Shown here: in pieces, positions 1 through 7,814 of the stretch
Layout of the letters: every line of letters begins with the position of its first letter
Position numbering within the stretch: position 1 is the first letter of the stretch
Source: a virus
Virus record (IMG/VR): IMGVR_UViG_3300042545_000473
Location: 1-31,072 of that record
Direction: 5' to 3' (one strand)
DNA length: 31,072 nucleotides
Notes under the pieces: model-generated
Told to the model about the DNA's origin: nothing
The model's database searches: none
Seen by the model: only the letters and a program-made list of their open reading frames with translations
Made by a program: the position numbers and the translations under genes

Positions 1-1690
1 CATTGATACCACTACTGATCTACGCTTCTTAGGTAAAAATTACGCAGGCTATGGCGAAGTACAGAACGAAAATTTCTTACACCTTTTAGAGAATTTTGCC
101 AATACTTCTGCTCCACCAAGAGCTGTGTTAGGTCAAGTTTGGTACGACAGTGCAAATAAAAAGATTAAATTTTATGATGGATCTAGATTTAGAACATCTG
201 GCGGATCTGAAGTTAGTGCAACGGCTCCCTCTGGGCTTGTTGCAGGAGATTTTTGGCTAGACACTACCACTGAACAACTGTATGTATCTAATGGTACATC
301 CTTTGTGTTAGTAGGACCTCAAATAGCAGAAGATCCCGGTGCTACTGCTGTAGAAGTTGTGGTAGTAAAAGACGTTAGTAATGTAAATCACACAATTATT
401 AAATTTACTGTTAGCAGCGATACGCAATATATAATGAGTAAGACTGCATTTACATTAAACCCTTCAGTAAATCCTATTACTGGTTTTAGTGAAATCAAGA
501 AAGGTCTTACTTTAATTAATACTCCGTCAACAGGAGTAACCACAGATGATCATATTCATTGGGGTACAGCATCTAATGCAGCTAAACTAGGTGGATTTGC
601 TGCCAGCGAATATCTTAGAAATACCAATGCACTATTTCCAAATGGTGCAAAATTTTATGACGTTGGCTACACCTTAGGTGACACTGATGATTTAAAAGTA
701 TTTGTCGAATCCGGCGATAGTCCAATAATTTCTAATCAATTAGGATCTTCTGGGTCTCAAACAATTACGATGAGAATTGTTACATCCGGCGGCGATAGAG
801 ACTATGTGTTTGGTGCAGATGCTATCTATCCAGCAGCAAACAATGCAAGAAATCTAGGTGCTACATCTGCAAGATGGGCCACAGTATTTGCCACTACATT
901 TAATGGAGCATTAACTGGTAATGTAACCGGCAATGTTACAGGAAATGTAACTGGAAATGTCACTGGTGCAGTCAACGGATCGTTAACTGGTAATATAATT
1001 TCGTCCACAGGAGTCACTGTATTGAATTCTGGCTCCGGCCCAGGCACAGCGGTATATGTGGGATCAGTCAACGGAACTGCCAGTAACGCTTTGCAATTAA
1101 ACAGTAAAATTCAAGACGCTGCTGCCGTTGCTGATACTATTGCTCTGCGAGATGCTAGCGGTAATCTAGTGGCCAATCAATTCACTGGAACGGCTACCCA
1201 GGCAAACACATTGTTGTGGAGCGGATCGTATAGAACAGCAGCTAGTACTTCGACAGCTAACACCGTTGTGATTAGAGATGCAAGTTCTAACATTTACTGT
1301 AATGTTTTAAATGGAACTGCTACCTCAGCACAGTATGCTGACCTTGCAGAAAAATATCTAGCAGATCAAGAATACGATACCGGAACGGTAGTAGTTGTAG
1401 GCGGAGAAAAAGAAGTCACTGCCAGCACCTGGGGTAAACGTGCCATTGGAGTAGTCAGTGCTAATCCTGCATTTATGATGAATCGAGATCTAGAAGGCGG
1501 CACTTACATTGCCCTTAAAGGCCGAGTTCCAGTAAAAATAATAGGATCAGTTAAAAAGGGAGACAATCTAATAGCAGCTAATGACGGTTGTGCTTCTGTA
1601 GCAGTTCACCATTCTAGTGAAGCGTTTGCAGTTGCATTAGAATCTAATAGCGATACAAGTGTAAAACTTGTTGAAGCTGTAATATTGTAA
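1..1690 (+). CDS. Virion structural / tail-fibre-like protein, 5' end cut by window edge
   Basis: The frame is open from the first full codon at 2, so the gene begins left of the window; the GTG at 125 is only an internal Val codon. About 562 residues are visible. The N-terminal part (motif VWYDSANKKIKFYDG) resembles repeated fibre or baseplate-attached structural proteins of marine T4-like phages. The middle carries a Gly-Asn-Val-Thr repeat. The C-terminal 120 residues (AQYADLAEKY, then IGVVSANPAFMM and IALKGRVPVKIIG) resemble the chaperone or autoproteolytic (peptidase G2-like) end domain of phage fibres; that match is by eye. The next structural gene starts 9 nt after the stop. Structural role is fairly secure, exact fibre position is not. 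Confidence 0.75.
   Translation, partial: IDTTTDLRFLGKNYAGYGEVQNENFLHLLENFANTSAPPRAVLGQVWYDSANKKIKFYDGSRFRTSGGSEVSATAPSGLVAGDFWLDTTTEQLYVSNGTSFVLVGPQIAEDPGATAVEVVVVKDVSNVNHTIIKFTVSSDTQYIMSKTAFTLNPSVNPITGFSEIKKGLTLINTPSTGVTTDDHIHWGTASNAAKLGGFAASEYLRNTNALFPNGAKFYDVGYTLGDTDDLKVFVESGDSPIISNQLGSSGSQTITMRIVTSGGDRDYVFGADAIYPAANNARNLGATSARWATVFATTFNGALTGNVTGNVTGNVTGNVTGAVNGSLTGNIISSTGVTVLNSGSGPGTAVYVGSVNGTASNALQLNSKIQDAAAVADTIALRDASGNLVANQFTGTATQANTLLWSGSYRTAASTSTANTVVIRDASSNIYCNVLNGTATSAQYADLAEKYLADQEYDTGTVVVVGGEKEVTASTWGKRAIGVVSANPAFMMNRDLEGGTYIALKGRVPVKIIGSVKKGDNLIAANDGCASVAVHHSSEAFAVALESNSDTSVKLVEAVIL
914..973 (+). repeat. 12-nt period coding repeat (T-G-N-V units)
   Basis: Five successive 12-nt units encode TGNV four times and then TGAV, followed by a looser NGSLTGN segment. 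The units differ at synonymous positions (GGT, GGC, GGA; GTA, GTT, GTC), so the amino acid repeat is kept while the DNA repeat is degenerate. This is typical of a beta-helical or collagen-like fibre shaft, and codon divergence would limit recombination between units. Confidence 0.8.
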
Positions 1691-1699
1691 GGATTTAAA

Positions 1700-2611
1700 A
1701 TGGCTGCAGGTACAGGATTAATAATTGAAGCAGTAGACTATAATTCAATAAGAACAAAAATTATTAGTATTATGGGAACAGGAGCCGGCCAATCAGGCTA
1801 CGGCCAAACACTGCTGAGTTCACCTGTAGCCCTTGGCAATACAGTGACAAAAGCACAATGGGACAATTTGAGATTTGATATATTCAATGCTAGGCTTCAT
1901 CAAGATGGATTATCGCCAACAATTGTTACTGCCACTTCAGGTCAACCTGTGCGATACGGTGCAGGACATCCCAACAATCAATACAACACTCAAGCAGACA
2001 CCGCAATTGCAAATAAATTTAACATAGGCACAGGCCAATTTGTTATTGAGTCAGCTACGTCAGCTACTCGAACTACAGCATGGAATTCCAGTCTTACAGC
2101 AACAGTAACAGTAACATTCGGCACCGCTGATCAAGCTCGTTATTTCTTTAACAGCGGCAGCAAAATAAGATGCTCAAGTTCTAGAATAGGCGGCTCAGCA
2201 AGTCCACAGAATTCTTCGTGGTCAAACGTATTAGATTCTGCCGGTACAGTAGCATTTGGTGGAAATACCGCAGGATTAAATTTTTATAATTTAACAAATA
2301 GCTATCAAACATTTTTTAACTTGACCTCTAGTGCTCCGTATTCAGCAAATCAATATAGAATTGAAGTAGTATCAAATATAGCCGATAATACAATAGGTGG
2401 TGCTACTACTTTAACTTTTAGAGTTACATATTCTGATACATATACATACACTGGCACCGGTAGTCCAAGTATTCCGGATAATGTTGACGGCACTTTAACT
2501 CTCACAGTAGATGAACTAAGAGCATCTGGTACATTACAACCGTTAGGCACCGGCCCATTTGTTATAACAAGCCCTACTAGCTACTCCATATCTGGCATAT
2601 CTGGCTCTTAA
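1700..2611 (+). CDS. Putative virion structural protein, paralogue 1
   Basis: A 303-residue protein with an AAGGA ribosome site just before the ATG and only 9 nt after the preceding fibre gene. It aligns by eye along its length with the next gene: WDNLRFDIFNARLHQDG near residue 55, NKFNIGTGQFVIESA near residue 105, YFFNSGSKIRCSSSR near 150 and NLTNSYQTFFNL near 195. No transmembrane segment or signal peptide is visible. Low-charge, Ser/Thr/Gly-rich composition and position behind a fibre gene suggest a virion decoration, fibre or adhesin protein of the kind seen in marine T4-like phages. No enzyme motif is seen. Function beyond structural is unknown. Confidence 0.65.
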   Translation: MAAGTGLIIEAVDYNSIRTKIISIMGTGAGQSGYGQTLLSSPVALGNTVTKAQWDNLRFDIFNARLHQDGLSPTIVTATSGQPVRYGAGHPNNQYNTQADTAIANKFNIGTGQFVIESATSATRTTAWNSSLTATVTVTFGTADQARYFFNSGSKIRCSSSRIGGSASPQNSSWSNVLDSAGTVAFGGNTAGLNFYNLTNSYQTFFNLTSSAPYSANQYRIEVVSNIADNTIGGATTLTFRVTYSDTYTYTGTGSPSIPDNVDGTLTLTVDELRASGTLQPLGTGPFVITSPTSYSISGISGS

Positions 2612-2617
2612 CTCCCG

Positions 2618-2625
2618 TATAAATA
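2618..2625 (+). promoter_or_regulatory. T4-type late promoter TATAAATA
   Basis: Exact match to the T4 late promoter consensus TATAAATA in the 41-nt gap between the two paralogous structural genes, 27 nt before the ATG at 2653. In T4 this element is read by the gp55 late sigma factor with the sliding clamp as activator. Its place before a virion gene fits late expression. Confidence 0.75.
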
Positions 2626-2652
2626 GTCTTATGAAAAGGATTAAGGACTACC

Positions 2653-3567
2653 ATGGCGGTTAATGACATTATTACAATTGCAGACTATAGTACATTAAGG
2701 TCTTCTGCAATTTCGATCATCGGTAACGGCTCTGCTACTTTTGGTTACGGCCAATCAATACAAAGTGTTGAAAAAATAGCACACGAAAAAATTAGTCAGA
2801 CTGATTGGGATTTACTTCGATACGACATCGTTAATGCTCGAACACATCAAGATGGAGTAGCGCCAACAATTACCGATATTAACGAAGGTCAGATTCTTTC
2901 TTTTACCAATAATGCACAGTACAGCGGCCTTGCCTCAACTGCGGTATCAAATAGATTCAACATAGGCTCGGGTAGATTTTTAACAGAAAGTGCAGTGAGT
3001 TCTACTAGATCTACATCATGGAATACTTTAGTGGTGTGTGAAGTCACAGCAACTTTTGCTAATGCCGATCTATGCCGTTGGTTTTTCAACAGTGGCGGTC
3101 AGATTAGAATTCAATCTTCACGAACTGGCGGAACTAGTAATGCTCAAAATAATGATTGGTCTAGTTTAACTACTGCCGCTGGGATGCAGGCATTTGGCAG
3201 TCAAACTCCATCTGCCGGATTTAGTCCAATGAATGGTCAAAATTTTTATAGATTAACTAATTCTTATCAAAATTTCTATTCCTTGTCTTCATCTGCACCG
3301 TATTCTGCAAACAGTTATAATTTAGATGCCAAGTGCGATGTTGCAAATAATTCTAGTGGAACAGCTACTACTGTGTTTATTCGAGTTAGATTTGTTGACA
3401 ATTATACTGATCCAGGGCCGGATGGTCCACCTTTCACCGGTGATGATGTTGACGGGACACTAACAGTCACCGTTACTGAAAAAAGAGCCACAGGACCTTT
3501 AGTTCCATCCGGAACTTTTACCATCACTAGACCTACATATTCAATTACTGCAATCGGCGGAACATAA
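2653..3567 (+). CDS. Putative virion structural protein, paralogue 2
   Basis: A 304-residue protein, near equal in length to the previous gene and clearly homologous to it: WDLLRYDIVNARTHQDG, NRFNIGSGRFLTESA, WFFNSGGQIRIQSSR and RLTNSYQNFYSLSSSAPYSAN all have counterparts. AAGGA lies 5 nt before the ATG and an exact late promoter lies upstream, so this copy can be expressed on its own. The pair looks like an old tandem duplication, since the copies share motifs but differ at many positions. The C-terminal segment with DDVDGTLTVTVTEKRA is also shared. Structural or host-contact protein is the best guess; no catalytic motif is seen. Confidence 0.65.
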   Translation: MAVNDIITIADYSTLRSSAISIIGNGSATFGYGQSIQSVEKIAHEKISQTDWDLLRYDIVNARTHQDGVAPTITDINEGQILSFTNNAQYSGLASTAVSNRFNIGSGRFLTESAVSSTRSTSWNTLVVCEVTATFANADLCRWFFNSGGQIRIQSSRTGGTSNAQNNDWSSLTTAAGMQAFGSQTPSAGFSPMNGQNFYRLTNSYQNFYSLSSSAPYSANSYNLDAKCDVANNSSGTATTVFIRVRFVDNYTDPGPDGPPFTGDDVDGTLTVTVTEKRATGPLVPSGTFTITRPTYSITAIGGT

Positions 3568-3585
3568 TTTTTCATCAATAACAGC

Positions 3586-3604
3586 AGCATATAAATAATA
3601 TGCT
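3586..3604 (+). promoter_or_regulatory. T4-type late promoter with overlapping dyad
   Basis: TATAAATA at 3590-3597 is an exact T4 late promoter. It sits inside a perfect 7-bp inverted repeat, AGCATAT (3586-3592), loop AAATA, ATATGCT (3598-3604). The promoter precedes the small gene at 3624 and the cassette of glycosyltransferases and radical SAM proteins, which have no other clear promoter, so it may start the whole run to 11471. Confidence 0.7.
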
Positions 3605-3623
3605 ACTATAACTGAGGATGATT

Positions 3624-3974
3624 ATGGACGACCGTTTACAAACCGCATTGGATTTTTCAAAGTACCGTCAAACACTTGCAATACAAAGAAAGCTTCTAAA
3701 AGAAAAATTACAAACTAAATTAACATATGGTACCGCCGGCGGTATTTTTCATATTGACAGATCTTTAATTTCTTTTGTACAATTATGTATTGACCTGGGA
3801 AGAGTTTCTAATATACCGTTAATTGACAGCAATGAAAATCCTGTTCTGATTGACGATCTAGTTCAATTTCGAGATGAAATTTTTGATAGATATTTCTCGG
3901 CTAGTTTTCAATATATGAGCGAATATGATGCTATTAAAAAAAGCAGAACGGTTGAAAAATTAGTAGATTTATGA
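3624..3974 (+). CDS. Small conserved phage protein of unknown function
   Basis: A 116-residue protein. Two ATGs are possible, 3618 and 3624; the GAGG ribosome site touches the first, so the second, 6 nt after it, is the more likely start. The protein is mixed alpha/beta with hydrophobic segments near residues 45-60 (SFVQLCIDLGRV) and an acidic, aromatic C-terminal part (RDEIFDRYFSASFQY). No signal peptide, membrane helix or metal motif is seen. Its stop overlaps the next start by 4 nt (ATGA), so it is translationally coupled to the first glycosyltransferase. It is the first gene after the late promoter at 3590. Function not recognised. Confidence 0.7.
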   Translation: MDDRLQTALDFSKYRQTLAIQRKLLKEKLQTKLTYGTAGGIFHIDRSLISFVQLCIDLGRVSNIPLIDSNENPVLIDDLVQFRDEIFDRYFSASFQYMSEYDAIKKSRTVEKLVDL

Positions 3975-4828
3975 AAAGAGGAATATTAATATTTGCTCAT
4001 AATAGCAGAGATATTGATTATGCTTTAATGTCTTTAGTATCTGCAAAGTTTGCAAAAGCAAATTTACAAGTTCCGGTGTCTTTAGTAGTTGATAAGTTCA
4101 CTGTGGAATGGATGCAGACATCCAATATCTATGACCTTTCTAAAGAAATTTTTGATAAAATTATAGAAATTGAAAAACCCGTTACTCAAAATATTCGTGT
4201 ACTCAACGATGGATATACTTCAAAAACAGTTCCTTTTGTAAATTCAAATAGGGCTTCAGTTTGGGATCTTACCCCATATGACAGAACGTTATTAATAGAC
4301 AGTGATTTTTTAATAATGTCTGATAGACTTAACGAGTATTGGAACATTGATTCAGGTGTAATGTTATCTCCGTCTATGAAAGATGTTAGAGGAGATAGAA
4401 AAGGTATTTTAGATTCTTGGGTATCTGAAACTGGAATTCCCTTATACTGGGCTACCACAGTGATGTTTACTAAAAACAATGAATCTAAAATATTTTTTGA
4501 TCTAGTAGATGTTATTAGAACAAACTATAATTATTTTGCAGATTTATTTAGATTTAATCCTAAACAATACAGAAATGACATTTCTTTTAGCATAGCAAAG
4601 CATATGCTAAATGGTTTTGAAAATAGAGGAGAAGATCTTCCTCCAATATTAACATTACTAGATAAGGATCTAATTCATTCTATTGCTGAGAATCAACTAC
4701 GGGTTTATCTAAATGACAGTGCAAGTGAAGATCATGTAGTTATTGCATCGATCAAAGATTTAGATGTTCATGTAATGAATAAACAAAGCATAATCAGAAA
4801 TGCAAAAGAATTCTTGGAGATACTATGA
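3971..4828 (+). CDS. GT-A-like glycosyltransferase
   Basis: A 285-residue protein that opens with a hydrophobic strand (GILIFAHNSRDIDYALMSL) and has a DSD motif in LLIDSDFLIM near residue 113, as expected for the metal and nucleotide-sugar site of GT-A fold enzymes such as family GT8. A second conserved-looking segment, IPLYWATTVMFTKN near residue 157, fits the acceptor side. No membrane segment is present, so it should act in the cytoplasm. It is coupled by ATGA overlaps to the genes on both sides. The next gene looks like a distant relative. Donor sugar and acceptor (fibre protein, host polysaccharide precursor or other) cannot be told from sequence. The fold call is by motif only. Confidence 0.6.
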   Translation: MKRGILIFAHNSRDIDYALMSLVSAKFAKANLQVPVSLVVDKFTVEWMQTSNIYDLSKEIFDKIIEIEKPVTQNIRVLNDGYTSKTVPFVNSNRASVWDLTPYDRTLLIDSDFLIMSDRLNEYWNIDSGVMLSPSMKDVRGDRKGILDSWVSETGIPLYWATTVMFTKNNESKIFFDLVDVIRTNYNYFADLFRFNPKQYRNDISFSIAKHMLNGFENRGEDLPPILTLLDKDLIHSIAENQLRVYLNDSASEDHVVIASIKDLDVHVMNKQSIIRNAKEFLEIL

Positions 4829-5664
4829 CTTTTGGATACCTCATTGTAATTTCTAAAAACGATTCAGTTAACTATTTGAAATTGGCCTATGCCCTAGCAC
4901 TAAGCATTAAAAATACTCAACAAGAAGGATTTGATAACGTAGCATTAGTAACTGATAATATCGAAGACGTTAAAAAACTAAAAAGTTCTTGGGTATTTAA
5001 TGAAATTATTGAATGGAATCAAGAAACTTTTTGGGATGGTCGAAGTTGGATGGATAAGTTAAGCCCCTGGGATAATACCATATGCCTAGATGCAGACATG
5101 TTGTTTTTTAGAGACTACAGTCATTGGGCTGAATACTTTATTGATAACTCTGAATTATATATTCCCAATAAGTCATATACCTATCGCGGAGAGATTGTAA
5201 AAGATTTGTATTATAGAAAAACATTTGAACTTAATGATCTCCCTAATCTGTATTCATTTTATACTTTCTTTAAAAAAGATTCTGAAATAGCAGAAGAGTT
5301 TTTTTCCCTAGGTCGATACATTTTAAAAAATCCTAACGAATTTAAAAATCTATTTCTAGAAAAGTATATTCCAAAAGTTGTAGGCACAGACGAAGCATTT
5401 TCTCTAGCTGCAAAAATTTTAGACATTCAAGATGATATAAGCTATGATTTAGAATTTCCTAAAGTAGTACACTTAAAACCAATGATACAAAATTGGCCTT
5501 GGCCTGCTGATAAAGTTTCTGATCATGTCGGATTTTATTTTGATCTGCAAGGTAAATTAAAAATTGGAAATTATCAGCAACAAGATATTGTTCATTATAA
5601 CGAAAAAAATTATGTAACCGACGAAATCATCAGCATTTTAGAGGAAATACTATGGAAGAAATAA
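4825..5664 (+). CDS. GT-A-like glycosyltransferase
   Basis: A 279-residue protein with the same plan as its upstream neighbour: N-terminal strand (YLIVISKND), a SVNYLKLAYALALSIKN helix, and the DxD motif as CLDADMLFF near residue 90, followed by an aromatic and acidic C-terminal half. VGTDEAFSLAAKIL near residue 189 and the late HLKPMIQNWPWP resemble the acceptor region of GT8-like enzymes. GGAG precedes the ATG and the start overlaps the previous stop by 4 nt. Two unequal glycosyltransferases side by side suggest successive sugar transfers or two acceptors. Substrates unknown. Confidence 0.6.
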   Translation: MTFGYLIVISKNDSVNYLKLAYALALSIKNTQQEGFDNVALVTDNIEDVKKLKSSWVFNEIIEWNQETFWDGRSWMDKLSPWDNTICLDADMLFFRDYSHWAEYFIDNSELYIPNKSYTYRGEIVKDLYYRKTFELNDLPNLYSFYTFFKKDSEIAEEFFSLGRYILKNPNEFKNLFLEKYIPKVVGTDEAFSLAAKILDIQDDISYDLEFPKVVHLKPMIQNWPWPADKVSDHVGFYFDLQGKLKIGNYQQQDIVHYNEKNYVTDEIISILEEILWKK

Positions 5665-6242
5665 TTGATTTTGACAGTTGGTTACAGCAATATACTGCGC
5701 CACAGGTAGAATACTGGGCAATTTTTGAACCTACTACCGGTGAAGTTACTGGAATTTATCCTGATATTGCTGCCAGTGACAAACAATATAAAATAAAAAT
5801 TGATAGAGATCTAGCAGAAGATATACATAATGGAATAGTTCAATTGAATTCTTGTTTTGTAGACATGGATTCTGAAACAGTTGAAATTGTCACTAGGCAC
5901 AGTCTTGTTAAGATTGACGATGTATTGCATAGAGTAATTGATAAAAAATATGTGCCCGATCAAAAAAATGATATTATTATTCAATATAATGAATTAGAAA
6001 ATAAAATAATTGTTGTTTTACACAATTCGATTAAAACTAGAAAGATTCAATGGGACGGAAGTACTGAAATGCAGTTTTTTATCACGGCTTACAATGATCC
6101 ACATAATCTTTACCAAACAATAGTTTTTCAATTAAAAGATTTAGAACAAGGTTCTAAAGAATTTATCTATACTGCTCCCCACAAAAGATTTAGTATTTTT
6201 ACAAGAAGAATATTAAAAAATTATGTTTTTGAAAAAATATGA
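5652..6242 (+). CDS. Unknown protein in glycosyltransferase cassette
   Basis: A 196-residue protein with a good GAGGA ribosome site; its start overlaps the previous gene by 13 nt and its stop overlaps the next ATG by 4 nt. The N-terminal half has VEYWAIFEPTTGEVTGIYP, a pattern often seen at the start of phage proteins that carry a small beta-rich domain; the rest is beta-strand-rich with NKIIVVLHNSIKTRKIQW. No Cys motif, membrane helix or catalytic signature is visible. Its strict coupling to glycosyltransferases on both sides suggests a role with them, perhaps acceptor binding, but that is inference from position. Confidence 0.65.
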   Translation: MEEIIDFDSWLQQYTAPQVEYWAIFEPTTGEVTGIYPDIAASDKQYKIKIDRDLAEDIHNGIVQLNSCFVDMDSETVEIVTRHSLVKIDDVLHRVIDKKYVPDQKNDIIIQYNELENKIIVVLHNSIKTRKIQWDGSTEMQFFITAYNDPHNLYQTIVFQLKDLEQGSKEFIYTAPHKRFSIFTRRILKNYVFEKI

Positions 6243-7114
6243 AAACCGTAGAACTAGACATTGTATTTTTAAGCTATGATGAACCTAATGCAGATCTGCA
6301 TTATGCAGACTTATGCAATAAAGTTCCTTGGGCCAAAAGAGTACACGGCATAAAAGGCAGTGATGCTGCTCACAAGGCCGCAGCAGAACTAAGCGAAACC
6401 GAATGGGTAATTACAGTTGATGCCGATAATATAGTAGATGTTAATTTTTTTAACTTAGACATTAAAGAAGATCCTAAAATTGAAGTATGTAGTTGGACTG
6501 CAAAAAATCGTATCAACGGATTGTTGTATGGTAATGGCGGCCTAAAAATGTGGAAAAAAGATTTCATTTTAAATATGAAAAGTCACGAAGCTAGTGATAG
6601 TGATAGAGCGCAAGTAGATTTTTGTTGGGAATCAGGATATCACCAATTTAAAGATTGCTACAGTGAAACAGTTATCACAGGTAGTCCATTCCAAGCATGG
6701 AGAGCAGGATTCCGCGAAGGTGTTAAAATGACACTGCATGACGGAGTTCGAGTGCCTCCTCAAGAAATTAAAGAACGAGTGTGGTGGCATAATTTACATA
6801 GACTGCGTATGTGGTCAACTGTGGGCATGCACGAAGAAAACGGTGCATATGCAATTCTTGGCGCACGTATGGGAACATGGATGACCAACTGCACAAACTG
6901 GAATTATGTTGATGTGAGAGATTTTGAAATCTTAAAAAATATTTACGAACAAAATGTTAATCATGAATCAATAGAAGATGACATAAAAGACTTAGGAATA
7001 AAAATTAAATATTCTTTAGGGTTTGATTATCCATACTTTGATACACAACACAGTAAGTATATGTTTGACATGTATACCGAATCTTTCCGGTTGTTCAACA
7101 CATATCATAGGTAA
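6239..7114 (+). CDS. GT-A-like protein, tandem paralogue 1
   Basis: A 291-residue protein. The N-terminus reads LDIVFLSYDEPNAD, then RVHGIKGSDAAHKAAAEL, then WVITVDADNIV near residue 60, the layout of a GT-A domain with nucleotide-sugar strand, helix and DxD metal site. INGLLYGNGGLKMW and SPFQAWRAGFREGVKM near residues 95 and 152 recur in the next gene. The C-terminal 70 residues are absent from the paralogue. The start overlaps the previous stop as ATGA. Proteins of this type occur in marine T4-like phages, usually unassigned. Glycosyltransferase is likely from the fold pattern; donor and acceptor unknown. Confidence 0.55.
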   Translation: MKTVELDIVFLSYDEPNADLHYADLCNKVPWAKRVHGIKGSDAAHKAAAELSETEWVITVDADNIVDVNFFNLDIKEDPKIEVCSWTAKNRINGLLYGNGGLKMWKKDFILNMKSHEASDSDRAQVDFCWESGYHQFKDCYSETVITGSPFQAWRAGFREGVKMTLHDGVRVPPQEIKERVWWHNLHRLRMWSTVGMHEENGAYAILGARMGTWMTNCTNWNYVDVRDFEILKNIYEQNVNHESIEDDIKDLGIKIKYSLGFDYPYFDTQHSKYMFDMYTESFRLFNTYHR

Positions 7115-7118
7115 TATA

Positions 7119-7814
7119 GTGTTTGAGATATTTTTTATCAGTTATCAAGAACCTAATGCAGACGAAAATTGGACAAAATTAAAATCTAGGTTTCCTATAG
7201 CTCAAAGAATTCATGGAGTTAAAGGAATTCACCAAGCCCATATAGCAGCAGCAAAGCAGTCACTAACAAAAATGTTTTATGTTGTTGACGGAGACTCAGT
7301 GATTGCAGATGATTTTAATTTTAACTATGAAGTAAACAAATTAGAAAAAGAACATGTGCATGTATGGCACAGCCAAAATCCTGTTAATGGATTAGTCTAC
7401 GGATACGGTGGTGTAAAACTATTACCTAAGTTAGAAACAATTAATATGGATGTTACCTGTCCCGACATGACCACTAGTATATCTAAACATTTTAAAGAAA
7501 TGCCAACGATATCTAATTTCACTGCATTTAACACTGACCCGTTTAATACTTGGAAGTCTGCATTTCGAGAATGTGTTAAATTGTCTAGTAGAATAATCGA
7601 TAGACAACAAGATTATGAAACTTCTGAAAGATTAAAAATATGGTGTTCTGAGGGGAATGACAAACCATTTGGCAAATTTGCAATATCGGGAGCGTTAGCT
7701 GGTAGAAAATTTGGTTTAGCTAATCGAAATATTTTAAAAGAACTTAAAAAAATCAACGATTTTGAATGGTTAAAGGAACAATATGAGCAACGAGCAAAAG
7801 ATATTTGTTCTTAA
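7119..7814 (+). CDS. GT-A-like protein, tandem paralogue 2 (GTG start)
   Basis: About 231 residues if started at the GTG at 7119, 4 nt after the previous stop with AGG 7 nt upstream. The frame is open further left, but homology with the paralogue begins exactly here: FEIFFISYQEPNADENW against LDIVFLSYDEPNADLHY. The middle has RIHGVKGIHQAHIAAA, then YVVDGDSVI with DGD in place of DAD, then VNGLVYGYGGVKLL and DPFNTWKSAFRECVKL. It lacks the last 60-70 residues of the first copy. A tandem duplication that has diverged at the metal motif suggests a second specificity. It overlaps the radical SAM start by 32 nt. Confidence 0.55.
   Translation: MFEIFFISYQEPNADENWTKLKSRFPIAQRIHGVKGIHQAHIAAAKQSLTKMFYVVDGDSVIADDFNFNYEVNKLEKEHVHVWHSQNPVNGLVYGYGGVKLLPKLETINMDVTCPDMTTSISKHFKEMPTISNFTAFNTDPFNTWKSAFRECVKLSSRIIDRQQDYETSERLKIWCSEGNDKPFGKFAISGALAGRKFGLANRNILKELKKINDFEWLKEQYEQRAKDICS

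Noticed and set aside
826-1071. Minus-strand open frame opposite the fibre repeat
   Set aside because: Shadow of the repeat-coding plus strand; Pro/Val low-complexity product, no ribosome site, inside a well-supported gene.
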